Source: Enoplolaimus lenunculus (taxonomy: Eukaryota > Nematoda > Enoplea > Enoplida > Thoracostomopsidae). Taken from it: a stretch of 64,000 bases of DNA. The position numbers and the translations under genes are program-made. Each line of letters starts with the position of its first letter. The first letter of the stretch is position 1. Shown piece after piece: positions 54,060-64,000 of the stretch. The stretch lies in NCBI GenBank assembly GCA_030248215.1, contig JASANG010002574.1:248001-312000 (forward strand), given 5' to 3'. The notes beneath the pieces were generated by a model. That model was given only the letters and a program-made list of their open reading frames with translations, made no database searches and was not told the origin of the DNA.

Positions 54060-54206
54060 GCCCATGTATAAAACAGGGCGCCGGAACGGTAGTATAAGCA
54101 TATTCCTAAGCCTAAGCCTAAGCCTAAACAAAAAATAGTCTAAAGCTTAAACCGACTCTATTATAGACCCTCCGGAAAACGATCCAACCCTGTTCTATAC
54201 ATGGGC
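54060..54206. repeat. TTAGGC-family element, short and intact
   Basis: GCCCATGTATAAAACAGGG and CCTGTTCTATACATGGGC are near-perfect inverted ends. Three CCTAAG units and AGTCTAAAGCTTAA lie inside. Confidence 0.85.
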
Positions 54207-54720
54207 TCATATTTTCTTCGAGCCTGTGATTTTCTAACTCAACTCTATTTTAAAAGCGTGATATTTAACAGGTATGCTTGATACAAAATTAATTTATTAA
54301 AGTAAAGCGATGAAGTTTAGAACGAAATCTAAGCTTTTGGTTTGAATTAAGTCAAAAGGCTACGGTTTGTAGTTGAGTGCCTGGCGGTGACTCTAATTCC
54401 ATTAAGAATGTGTCACTTGCACCGTTGAACTGAAGTAATCGTTGAATTTAACTGTCTTGACTCATTTTGATTGGTTACGCCAAAGCTTAACCCGATTGAA
54501 GGGCTTGTTGAACTTAATAGTGATATTTCATTGGCTGTTTTTGCGCAAAATTAACCATTCAAACGCCAGAATTATAAACTCCGGTTCAGCAATGCCAATG
54601 AAAACGATGTATAATCAATTTTAGTTGGCAAAATATTAATTAAAAACGTTAACTGTTTCATATTTAAGTACTTATTTTACAGTACAGTTCTTAAAAACTC
54701 TGAAACAACGCAACATTATA

Positions 54721-54929
54721 CATTGCAAAAAATGGTGAGTCAAAATGACTCTCTTCAAAATAGGCTCTACGGGACTACCCAAACTGAGTCGAATTCGATT
54801 CCGCCAGAATCAAACGTGCGACTCAGTGAGTTGAATTTGACTCTGGCGGAGTCGAGTTTGACTCAGTTTGTGTAGTCCTGTACAGCCCATTTCGGATAGA
54901 GTCAATTTGACTCACCATTTTTTGCAGTG
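54721..54929. repeat. GAGTC-family MITE, full copy
   Basis: CATTGCAAAAAATGGTGAGTC to CACCATTTTTTGCAGTG, flanked by TA. Confidence 0.9.
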
Positions 54930-55164
54930 TACGCTCGTGAAGTGAATCGGTATCTAAAATCACAAATCAAAAATTCATACCTACTCGCTAGTTCATTTAG
55001 TTTTGCAACTATTAATGTTGTTTACTTTAGCCAGTGAAAATATGTTTTCAAGCGTCATGCCGGTAAAACTATCTTTTGTTCAAATCTATTTTAGTTGCAA
55101 AATAATATTTTAGAAAAGTTTTCCAAATTTAGAAAATTGCAAATTTAGGAATATATATACACAG

Positions 55165-55322
55165 GGGCCTGTAGCCAGGTCACTTTGCTAGGAGGGTCGA
55201 AAAAATTTTCAGGAGGGGCGTACAAGCGTTTTCGATGACCTACAAGCAAGGTTGAAAATATTTACGGGGGCATTCGTCCAGGTGAGGCTGAGCCCGCTAG
55301 CTCCCCACTGGCTACAGGCCTG
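55165..55322. repeat. GTAGCC-family element
   Basis: CAGGGGCCTGTAGCCAGG to GGCTACAGGCCTG, inverted ends in good condition. Confidence 0.82.
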
Positions 55323-55394
55323 TACATGATCACGGTCGTCGGATTGTGAGGCATTTGAACTGTGACATAATAACCCTTAATGCACCAGTATGTA

Positions 55395-55837
55395 CTGTAG
55401 CGACCCGAATAAGAGGGGGTAATAAGAGGGGTCCCCATTTTGAGTCCCAATCAAGAGTCCGTATCCATAATAAGAGTCCGTAAGCGGATAGAGTCTTTGA
55501 ACCCTTATTAGAGTCTATAAATGTGAATTATATATTTCTAATTGTAGCACGACTCCGGGACCGAATAAAGTTGAGTTCGAAACTTTAAAGCATACTTAAG
55601 TTTTGAAAGTACATTCCTAAAAGTATATCCTTGTATTATGGCTCTATAGTTTTTGATACAAGACAAATATATACACAATTCAACAGATAGTTGCAATACC
55701 CGATATATTGTAAACGAATGTCGGCGCGCACAGCGGGAGAAAAACATATAACAATCCGTAACCCAATGACAAGGGGGTAGCCTCTGGAGAGGCCAAATAA
55801 ATATCATCAGCCCCCTCTCTTATTCGGGTCACTACAG
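55395..55837. repeat. GACCCGAATAAG-family element, full copy
   Basis: CTGTAGCGACCCGAATAAGA to TTATTCGGGTCACTACAG, flanked by TA, colinear with 4378-4819. Confidence 0.85.
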
Positions 55838-55928
55838 TACACAAGGTTCAAACGCGGCATAAACAAAGGTATGTTGTCAAAATGATATTACACGAGAGTC
55901 CCCTCTGGTTTGGAGTGATTCTTTCGAC

Positions 55929-55985
55929 GTGGTTTAGCGGTTATGATATGCGATTAAAAATTTAATCTTATCCCGTCTATAAATC
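55929..55985 (+). pseudogene. tRNA-like 5' half
   Basis: GACGTGGTTTAGCGGTTATG fits an A box, and GATTAAAAATTTAATC could form an anticodon stem-loop. No B box follows. Confidence 0.3.
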
Positions 55986-56115
55986 TAGTTACCCCCAACA
56001 ATTAACAGTTTCCGGTTGGCTGGAAACGTTTAACTCAGCAACCAATCAGAATTGAAATCCTCAAACACGGCACAAATCTGATTGGTTTGTTTTGTTGAAA
56101 ATATTATTAACCAAC

Positions 56116-56253
56116 CTGTTGAAACTGTTGAATTGAAAATTCATTGAACCGCGATCGTGAGCTTCCGCTTCCGCGCCCGAGTGGACTAAAAACAGCGACT
56201 GACGGCCGTTTGCTTGAAAATCGACGCATACTTGTCAACATTTCGCGGGCAAC
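56116..56253 (-). CDS. Second exon of the long N-terminal form (RGS7BP-like)
   Basis: After the acceptor TATGGTTTCAG the frame reads VAREMLTSMRRFSSKRPSVA, then VFSPLGRGSGSSRSRFNEFS and IQQFQQ, ending CAACAG|GTTGGT, phase 0 in and out (46 codons). It is basic and Ser/Arg-rich and about half G+C. It recalls the basic, serine-rich N-terminus of vertebrate R7BP in composition only. The donor GTTGGT is weak. It follows the 57.4 kb exon in frame. An ATG at its fifth codon could also start translation. Confidence 0.5.
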
Positions 56254-57087
56254 CTGAAACCATATTTTAAAATTTTTAAAAAAATATTTATTTATTACAA
56301 ATAAGTTATTTAATTAAAAATGCGTTTAATTCGGGTCATATGACTGCCCTACCGTTCTAAAAGTGATAAGGAAAATATGGTAATGTGACAGGATGTCGTC
56401 CGATTCCCCAAAATGATAAAGAAACTGGATTGGAGCCATCTGAAAGTATTCCAGCGCAGGGCAAAACGAAGATGCGTGTAGAAGATTATACGAGACTTCC
56501 TAGTTGAGTTAAAACTTTTCTGGAGGTTGGAGCAAAATTTTTCCAAATTGGACGCCGCGGGTACGATCACAAAACAGTCAGTTTTATATGATTTTTAAAT
56601 TATAAATGTATTTTTTGAATGTCGTAAAATTTTACGACTTTCTAAGCTCAAAAATGTCTAGCAACTTTCGCTATAATGCTTAAAATTAGCTGTCTTGCGC
56701 AATATGCTACATAAATTCGGGTCACTAAATTAAAATTCGTTATTTAATTCCAGTTCACTCTGTTTTAAAATCATACTCATTTTCGAAACCAAATCATATC
56801 CAGAAACACAACCTATCGGTGATAAAATATCCTGTGGCCCGGTTGACATTTGTGCCACGGAACAAAACTGAACAAACTGCCTTTGGTCATGTAATTTTAG
56901 CCTAAATATTCAGCAGGCAACAAAGCCATTTATATCAACACGTCTGCAGTGCCAATTTTTAGGACCAGGCTGGTACTGCAGTGTGCTTGCGAATTAGCAT
57001 TTGACGGTATATTTGAACGGTAAGCCTATGTGAAGCAAAAAGATTTATATATGCGCACATATACCGGTATATGAAGTTGTTACAATG

Positions 57088-57165
57088 ACCACATAATGCA
57101 AATGGTAGCAAGCTTGACTCGAGTGTAAGAACGCTGAGGTTCGATTCCTGGAGCGGCCGTTAACT
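57088..57165 (+). pseudogene. tRNA-like sequence with A- and B-box motifs
   Basis: GACCACATAATGCAAATGGT, then AGCAAGCTTGACTCGAGTG, and GAGGTTCGATTCCTGGAG has a clear B box. The A box and acceptor pairing are imperfect, so this is probably a decayed tRNA or tRNA-derived retroposon head. Confidence 0.4.
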
Positions 57166-57266
57166 TTGTGCAAAACTTCGAACACGGGATCGTGCAGACC
57201 GTATAAATGCAACAAATAAATAGTTTAAATTTATTTGAAAAATAATTCAAGTCATTAAATGCTTAC

Positions 57267-57446
57267 AACTTTTAAATTATAATTCGACGCCGTCAAATCG
57301 TTGCTACTTCCTGCTGGATTTGTTCGATGATCGGCACCAACGTCTAACGCAGCGAGTCCGCTAATCGATTTACTATGACCGACAGTATGGCTTAGGCTGC
57401 TACAATCTCCTGTTGGTGTATCAATGATTATTTGATTTGAAGCCAT
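57267..57446 (-). CDS. First exon of the long N-terminal form, 60 residues (RGS7BP-like)
   Basis: ATG at 57446 is preceded in frame by a TAA 21 bases upstream, supporting the start. The exon encodes MASNQIIIDTPTGDCSSLSH, then a Ser/Gly/Asp-rich stretch ending SNYNLKV at the donor GTT|GTAAGC, phase 0. With the 56.2 kb exon and the common body it would give 382 residues. The sequence is polar, with no signal peptide or membrane span, and no domain is recognised. It could alternatively start a different minus-strand gene. Confidence 0.55.
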
Positions 57447-57731
57447 ACGATTATTTCTTAAGTCTTATATTTGGATTTACAGTTTAAATTTTAAATGAAT
57501 AATACGCTTCTATTAAAGGTTCATGGTAAACAATAGCAAAAAAGGAATCATAGCTAATAGCTGGATTGGTGTGGTTTTTGTGAGCGAGCTGGAACTGTTG
57601 CAAAAGAATTCAATACTGATACAGCGTATGCTTTGACGCTTGCTTCGATCACGAGGTTAAGATTTGGCTGATATAACGATTCGTTCATCCCTCTGAACTG
57701 ACTCAACTTTGAAATTTTTGATTGTGAAACA

Positions 57732-58921
57732 TTAACCTCTTCTCACATAGCGCAGTGTATATATATATATACGTTAAACCAGTCGTAGTGGGACTACATT
57801 TATTGATCGAAGCTCGAACACACGTAAGCAATTAAGGTAATATGCAAATTAGTTATTAGCTAACTATTCATTTATCGGTTTTGGAGGTTTGTAAGCAATT
57901 TCCTCAGATTCCTCGCACCCAAAAACACTTCAGCCACCCTATAATTTTTGGAATAATTTAAAAAATCCTAATTTTGTCTTGTCAATTAAGCTAATATGCA
58001 AATTAACTATTAGCTAACTGTTCAATTATCGGTTTTGGAGGTTTGTAAACAATTTATTCAGATTACTCGCACCCAAAAACCTTCAGTGAACGCTGAAAAT
58101 TATTGAAATAATTTAAAAAGTCCTAGTTTTGTCTTGTCAATTAAGCTATTATGCAAATTAGTTATTAGATCACTATTCAATTATCGGTTTTGGATGTTTG
58201 TAAACTATTTATTCAAATTCCTTGCACCTAAAAACCCTTTAGTGCTGAAATTATATCGCTTTTAACCTTAATAATTAGTGAAAGATTGTTAAAAGTCCTA
58301 ATTTAGGCTTATAAACTATGCTAATATGCAAATTATCTAATAGCTAACTGCTCAATTATCGGTTTTGGAGGTTTGTAAACAGTCTACGCAGATTCCTCGC
58401 ACCCAGAAACCCTTTAATGCTAAAATTAGATTGCTTCTAACTGTAATAATTAGTGAAATATTGTGGAAAGTCCTAATTTAGGCTTAATTAATTATGCAAA
58501 TTAGCCTGTAGCTAATAAACAGCTTAAAATTTTAAAACCCCAATGCGAGGTTAACACTTCAGGATAATTGGCTTTCAAACAAAAAAGTTTGAGATTCTTT
58601 TCGGAAGCTCGGAGTTTCGCTTCGCTCAATAATATATATCGCACAGTGTTTAACAATTGCAACACGTATACAAAGTACTAAATCACCACAAGACGTGAGA
58701 GCCCCCTCGGGCTCGAGCGTCAAGCTCCTATAGCTGAGTAGTGATGGTATACGCCTTACTAAATCACCACAAGACGTGAGAGCCCCCTCGGGCTCGAGCG
58801 TCAAGCTCCTATAGCTGAGTAGTGATGGTATACGCCTCCCACTCCAGTCACTGGAGTTCGAATCCTTGCATAAAAGTAGGTCTCAGGGGAAATAGAAAAT
58901 ATTCATGTGAGAAAGGGTTAA
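57732..58921 (+). repeat. TTAA-flanked tRNA-core element split by an 850-bp insert
   Basis: The left end TTAACCTCTTCTCACATAGC stops near 57777. The body resumes at about 58628 with ATCGCACAGTGTTTAACAAT and runs to GTGAGAAAGGGTTAA. An 82-bp segment (about 58676-58757) that includes the A-box region is tandemly duplicated. The insert holds the octamer array. Confidence 0.78.
57835..58546. repeat. Tandem array of about 153-175 bp units with ATGCAAAT octamers
   Basis: Five units have ATGCAAAT at 57842, 57995, 58151, 58326 and 58494. Each is followed by TTAGTTATTAGCTAACT-like words, CAATTATCGGTTTTGGAGG and (in four) CAGATTCCTCGCACCC. It is more diverged between units than the other arrays here. 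Confidence 0.88.
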
Positions 58922-58947
58922 GCGAAAAATTTTCAGTTTACTATCTA

Positions 58948-59204
58948 TAACCCCTTCTCACACTGAGTTGCCTACAGGCAACTCAACGCAGTGTATATAC
59001 GTTAAATAGTTGTTTAACAATTGCAACACGTATACAAAGTACTAAATCACCACAAGACGTGACAGCCCCCTCGGGCTCGCGCGTCAAGCTCCTATAGCCG
59101 AGTGGTGATGGTACATGCCTCCCATTCCGCTCACTGGAGTTCGAATCCTTGCGTAAAAGTAGGTGTCAGGAGAAATAGAAAATATTCATGTGGTAAAGGG
59201 TTAA
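58948..59204 (+). repeat. TTAA-flanked element with tRNA-like core, full copy
   Basis: TAACCCCTTCTCACACTGAG to ATGTGGTAAAGGGTTAA. The core has ATAGCCGAGTGGTGATGG and GGAGTTCGAATCCTTGCG. Confidence 0.85.
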
Positions 59205-59619
59205 TTTTATAAAATTTAACCAAACATTTTGTTCAGTTCCCAATGAGCTTAAGCCTATAAGCGGACGCAAAATAATAGTGTAGCGCTTAAGCTTATTCCG
59301 TTTCAGTCTCACAGAAAAACGGTCCGCACCTGATGTTTACATTTGCTTAAACAATTTGAACGACAATGATAAATGACGCTAATATTAATTTAAACGCAAA
59401 AATTATTCGAACATTAACCAAGGCTTTCACTTTAGGCACAATTTCCGATCAAGTGTCACAATTAATTTTAACCAAATGGAAACAGGTATTTTCGAACTCG
59501 TTTTAAAATGTGAGCTTAAGCGTGGCGTTTTTCAGCTTTACCTTATAAACTCAAGTATATTTATGCTTACAAAATAAACAATAGAAAAATCGAAATATTT
59601 CATACTTGAAAAAATTATC

Positions 59620-59740
59620 TATATATACATACATACATATATCTATATATAAATATATATTAATATATATTTATTTATTTATAAATTTATTTTATTTATT
59701 TTATTTATTTATTTATATATTTATTTATATAGTATATTTG
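59620..59740. repeat. (ATAT)/(ATTT) simple repeat
   Basis: Irregular TATATA then TTTATTTAT words, about 120 bp. Confidence 0.92.
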
Positions 59741-59744
59741 CCTG

Positions 59745-60840
59745 CTATAATTTTAAACCAAATATAATTCTGTAATTATAAATTACAATTAAGTATGACG
59801 AATGACCGCTAACGCAGAAATAATTGAAATGATAAATAGGCTGAGAAAAATTAATTGAAACAAAGAACTGTTTGAAAGTTGTGATATTCAAAGCGGAATT
59901 TCGTGTTTATTGCAGTCTGATTAAAATTAGCTGTAGGATTCAAAACTACGAATGTTGTGCTAAAAATAGAACAAAAGCTTTCAGCTAAAATCTGTGCCTG
60001 TATTCTCAAATGTATTTAGCATCTATAATCAGTAGGCGAAATAGTGTGCTATGTTTGACCCGGAGCCTGAGTTGCAATAGTACACAATTTATGAAAATGT
60101 TTTGTACTGTTTCACACGTATCCCATTTTTGTATTTAAAGTAAATTCAAACTGTGATTTTAATATCAGCTGTATGATTTCGAAAACAGCGTCGTATGTCA
60201 CGTTGACACTTCAAGCGATTTATCTCGCTTTCTATACGTTTGAATATGTAGTTTTAGAGCGTTTGTGGCATGGGTTTTTATTATAGCAAGCAATAATCTT
60301 AACCCCAGCCCCGGAAAAAATCCTGGCTCCGAGACAACTCTAATTGGAAGTTGAAAATTTAAGCTTCGAAATATAGTATACATATTGCATTTGATACGCA
60401 GTTAATTCTGTGCAAATTATTAATTTCAAAATTGCACAAAACAAGTGACATTTCTTGCAAAACACATTTAGTGCTCTAGATATACTAAAATTTGTCATTA
60501 AACTCAGGCTATTAGTACGCGTTCTGTACGACACTCGGCCAATCCGATTCGAAACAGGTTGTTCAACATATCACTACTAAATTCAACATCTACATCCACG
60601 AATTCTGTTATATTCTAACAACTCTTTGAAACTAACCTTTACCCGTGCATTCCTAAGCTATAACCTTCATTAACCATATTTAGTCTTTTTGTTTACTTTC
60701 CTATGTATCGTAGAGACGTCTTTATTTACATTTTAAGAAACTCTATTGATAATATATTGCGAAAACACAGTTGGTGCGTTGTAACCGACAAAAAATTTAC
60801 ATGCATAATGCATATGCAAATCAAAAATTGAGCCAACAAC
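59745..60840. other. Non-coding stretch, little recognised
   Basis: A faint TATTCTC-family trace lies near 59998-60030. Otherwise AT-rich sequence without exon borders or repeat termini. Confidence 0.35.
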
Positions 60841-60848
60841 CATCTAAA

Positions 60849-60874
60849 CGCGACCTCGCTCAGGCGAGGTCGCG
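60849..60874. repeat. Perfect GC-rich 11-bp hairpin
   Basis: CGCGACCTCGC pairs exactly with GCGAGGTCGCG around the tetraloop TCAG. It stands out because the surroundings are about two thirds A+T. No T-run follows, so it does not look like a polymerase III terminator. Confidence 0.85.
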
Positions 60875-61278
60875 AATAAGCTAGAACCTATTGCTAACTG
60901 GTGACATGTGATATATTTAAAGTAGGGGCCCCCGATAAAATTGGTTTATATGAACCTTTGTTCCGCTTAAATCACAAACGTTACAGGAAACAGTTCACAG
61001 CGGGGTAACTTCAGAATGACCAATGGTCAAAGTTATATGCTTTGGGTGAACACAATTTTCCGCCTATTTGGAGCCCTGAAATACAGCGGAAATGCGAACC
61101 TTATAAAATCGACCAATCGAAAATCTTGACGCCACATATTCAGTACTCGTCAATGTTGGAAGTGGACCATTACTGGGGACCAGTGACCAGGATCACCCAC
61201 GAACCTTCATCCTGACCAGCAGCAACCCGTTTGACATATGACTTAGGGTATATCACCAACTAAAGTTGACGAAATAGT

Positions 61279-61507
61279 GGACGCATGTTTAGAACAGAGC
61301 TGGAACGTTTTCCGGCGGGACTATAATCAAGTTAGCTTAAGCTTTAGACTAATTTTTTTGCTTAGGCTTAGGCTTAATAAAGTTAGGCTTAGGCTAGGCT
61401 TAGGCTTAGGTATAGGCTCATTCTTACGCTCAGGCTTAGGCTTATGCTTAGCCTTAGGTTTAGGAATATCCATATACTATTGTTCCGACCCTGTTCTATC
61501 ATTGGAT
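61279..61507. repeat. TTAGGC-family element with 7-bp target duplication
   Basis: GGACGCATGTTTAGAACAG to CCTGTTCTATCATTGGAT. AAATAGT flanks both sides (61272-61278 and 61508-61514). TTAGGC runs are among the longest in the window. Confidence 0.82.
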
Positions 61508-61594
61508 AAATAGTGGATGTACTCGTAAACACGAACTAATTAAGAAAAATAACGGCAGCAATAAAAAATGGGCAAAACACTGACTCGAGATTTC

Positions 61595-61705
61595 AACCGC
61601 TCTGCATTTTCAACTTTGCTTCTAAGTCATTGAAAACCCTTGTATGCCCATCCTGAAAAATTCTAGCCTCCCTAGCAAGGTGAGCTGGCTCCGGGCCTGC
61701 CGGAG
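61595..61705. repeat. GTAGCC-family fragment
   Basis: CAACTTTGCTTCTAAGTCAT, CCCTTGTATGCCCATCCTG and AAGGTGAGCTGGCTCCGGGC are the right part of the family. Confidence 0.65.
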
Positions 61706-62079
61706 ATCCGCATCCAAATTTGATTCCGACCTTTTCTTACATAATTTTCGAAGAATCATGTTAATATAAAAAATCAACACGAACACGTAATAAATAAATA
61801 ATCTGCTGTGTTAGCTTACAAAATAAAGCGGAAGTCGATTTTAAGCCAATTCGCTAGCTAAGGTTTAACTTCATTAGCTAACACCGGTTTGCGCTATTTA
61901 GGCAAATGAAAAGAACGTCCGGTTCAACTCACGGTTGAAAACTTAATGTCTAAAACTCGAGGTTTTTTAGTAAAACCAAAAACAACTGGTTCATACTAAA
62001 GTCGTTTACCTATTTTTATCATTAGTTGCCTGGCAATAGAGTGAAAAAACCTATTTGATAAGAGACGTCCCAAATATAG

Positions 62080-62505
62080 GCCTACTCGGATTGTATTTCG
62101 TTTCAAGAAGTTGACAACGAACACTGTATGAATACCAGTGAGTTAATTTTAACTCCGAATGGAACTGAATCAACTCCAAAAGCCTGAGCTCTGAATTATG
62201 TCTTGTCATAAATATTGGCCTACTCGGATTGTATTTGGTTTCAAAAAGTTGAAAATGAACACTGTATGAATTCCAGTGAGTTAATTTTAACTCCGAATGG
62301 AGTTGAATCAACTCCAGAAGCCTGTGTTCTGAATTTGGTCTTTTAGAACTCAGAAATTTGAATTGATTGAACTCTTTCTGATTATCAAATCATTCGGAAT
62401 TAAATCAGCTCAGAGCGAGTTGATGTTTCGCGTTATTAAATCAGAAATGACCAGAAATGACTAATTCGCCGTGTTTGTTGAATAATCAACTCATCAGAAA
62501 TTCAG
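62080..62505. repeat. Diverged GAGTTGA-family copy with a 138-bp tandem duplication
   Basis: TACTCGGATTGTATTT, then AACACTGTATGAAT and CCAGTGAGTTAATTTTAACT occur twice (62083 and 62221 on). The second repeat continues through a full element to about 62505. A frame with two 46-residue repeats results from this. Confidence 0.75.
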
Positions 62506-62679
62506 GAAATCAAAATAATTAGCGTTCTTCAGGCAGTAATTGCTGCAAAACTTATCGTTTATTTTATTATATTTCTTAACTGTCTACAATGTGTCGTGTA
62601 TCTATCGTAAGCTTACTTTTAGTCAAAGGCTTAAGCTAAAGCTGTATTTAATTCTAATATCTAAGACGAATGGAAAAAT

Positions 62680-62850
62680 GTAAAGATAAGTGGTGGAACG
62701 TTTTTTGCGGGGCTGTAATAGAGTAAGTAAGCTTATGCTTTACGCTATTTTTTTGGTTAAGCTTAGGCGTAAGCGCATTCGTTCGCTTAGGCTTAGGCGT
62801 AGGAATATGATTATACACTACTGTTATGGCCCTCTTTCTTATACATTGGT
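62680..62850. repeat. TTAGGC-family element
   Basis: AATGTAAAGATAAGTGGTGG to TTCTTATACATTGGTTG, with TTAGGC-like units inside. Confidence 0.68.
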
Positions 62851-63034
62851 TGAGGAATTGTAACTCAACGCTGTGTATTTACTTTACAAATAATTATTTA
62901 AAATTTGGTTAATCAATAGGAGGGAGGTACACTCAGCCTGACGAGATCAAACCTAAGCCTACTTAAGTCTTAAGTTATAAGCCAAAATCTGAAAATTACT
63001 AAACGTATGGGTGTGAAAGTACCATTGTCAATAT

Positions 63035-63235
63035 TGTGAACAGCAACTATCATCAGTTAGTAATAGGTTTTCAAACTCACTAAACTAATGCAGTTGCTGA
63101 ACTCAAAATTGCTACAGAAGTAGAGTAAATCATATGCGAAAAATGCTGAATTTTAAGCCTCAGCATTCACTTGGTCAAAACTTACAAAACATATCACCAA
63201 ATGGTGATAGGTGCTACACACTTTTATAAGAATAC
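63035..63235. repeat. TATTCTC-family element, ends worn
   Basis: CAACTATCATCAGTTAGTAA and AATGGTGATAGGTGCTACAC are inverted. CAAAATTGCTACAGAAGTAG lies inside. Confidence 0.68.
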
Positions 63236-63599
63236 AAGCTTAGAACTCAAAACACGGCCCATCCTGAAGTATTTATAAGTGCGACATGCGTGTACCACAA
63301 GTCTCAAATGAAGCTTTAAAATTGGCCACTTATAAAACGAACAAACACAAAAAAATAAACGTAAACAGAAATAAAATATATTTCATTTTTGTTTTTGCTT
63401 ATTTTTAGTGAAATGTGGCGTTAAAATGATGAAATGATGAAATCAGAAAAGTCATTTATATTTGACAGGCTGTATCTTCCTTCATTATGTTCTATTTACC
63501 GGTTTTATCTTTTTTATAAAATACATTTTTCCGCATATTAATAGAAAGATCCAAACGATCAAGAAATAGACAGGATTGCAATACGTAACTGTTTTATCC

Positions 63600-63850
63600 A
63601 GGACCGGAGCAGTCATCCCCCGTTCCTTCCATTTAGGAGAGCCCCACCCGTAAAGGAACCCCCACCGTAACCGATTGAAACAAAAACCGACCAAGTTTTA
63701 AACTGGGTCTGGCTACTCGCTCGTTTCGCTGGGTCTGGCTACTCGCTCGTTTCGCTGGGTCTGGCTACTCGCTCGTTTCGCTCGCGAGTTCGGGTGCCTC
63801 CGATCTGAAGTTTAGAGGAAGCCCCCCACCCATGTCTGCTTCGGCACTGG
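63600..63850. repeat. GCCGGAGCAG-family element with perfect 8-bp target duplication and 26-bp triplication
   Basis: AGGACCGGAGCAG and CTGCTTCGGCACTGG are the ends. TTTTATCC flanks both sides (63592-63599 and 63851-63858). Within it a 26-bp unit containing TCTGGCTACTCGCTCGTTTC is repeated three times (63704-63786). Confidence 0.88.
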
Positions 63851-64000
63851 TTTTATCCGACACTAATTTGAAACAAGGCAAACGTCCCCTGTAGCACTGC
63901 TGTAATATTATTTTGTAATTCTGTTACATTATCTAGCGGACTGAAACTTTCTGGTATTTTTACGCCCGTTTAAAACGCTTTCAAATTTCAATTAAACTAC

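Overview
The window looks like AT-rich, repeat-filled DNA from an invertebrate animal. It has spliced genes with long introns, no long open reading frames, and dozens of short non-autonomous DNA transposons. The two genes found, a PAN/apple-domain protein end and an R7-RGS anchor of the RGS7BP/RGS9BP type, are animal gene families. A tunicate or another marine invertebrate would fit, but the sequence alone does not settle the species.

Genes. At the left edge a plus-strand gene enters from outside the window and ends in a cysteine-rich PAN/apple-like exon (282-559). Facing it tail to tail is a minus-strand gene whose five common exons (8165 down to 3577) join in frame into 276 residues related to RGS7BP (R7BP) and RGS9BP (R9AP). 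It has two N-terminal helices, a Q-rich linker, a C-terminal helix, and a polybasic tail with cysteines. Upstream of the common body, spread over about 48 kb, lie several minus-strand exons that carry an ATG and end in a phase-0 splice donor: 9.3, 16.7 and 35.4 kb, plus a two-exon form at 57.4 and 56.2 kb. Each would splice in frame to the first common exon. The simplest reading is one gene with a set of alternative N-termini that fills most of the window. A weak plus-strand candidate exon lies at 42.2 kb.

Repeats. The rest is intron or intergenic sequence packed with non-coding elements. Terminal repeats and target duplications sort many of them. Four hAT-like families show 8-bp duplications (TTAGGC, GTAGCC, GGATCC and GCCGGAGCAG families). 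Others are flanked by TA (GAGTTGA, GAGTC and GACCCGAATAAG families). One family is flanked by TTAA, like piggyBac, and carries a tRNA-like core. One family has perfect 6-bp duplications starting with TA (CAAGAGTG family). Tandem arrays include a 93-bp minisatellite (9.75-10.9 kb), a 21-bp minisatellite beside a hairpin (28.4-28.7 kb), a 38-bp array (23.7-24.0 kb), an octamer-bearing array (57.8-58.5 kb) and a 500-bp CAA tract (25.6-26.1 kb).

No rRNA, CRISPR array, intact transposase or reverse transcriptase was seen. Most open reading frames are by-products of arrays and palindromes whose unit length is a multiple of three. All exon joins and homologies were made by eye and from memory of the families, and no search was run.
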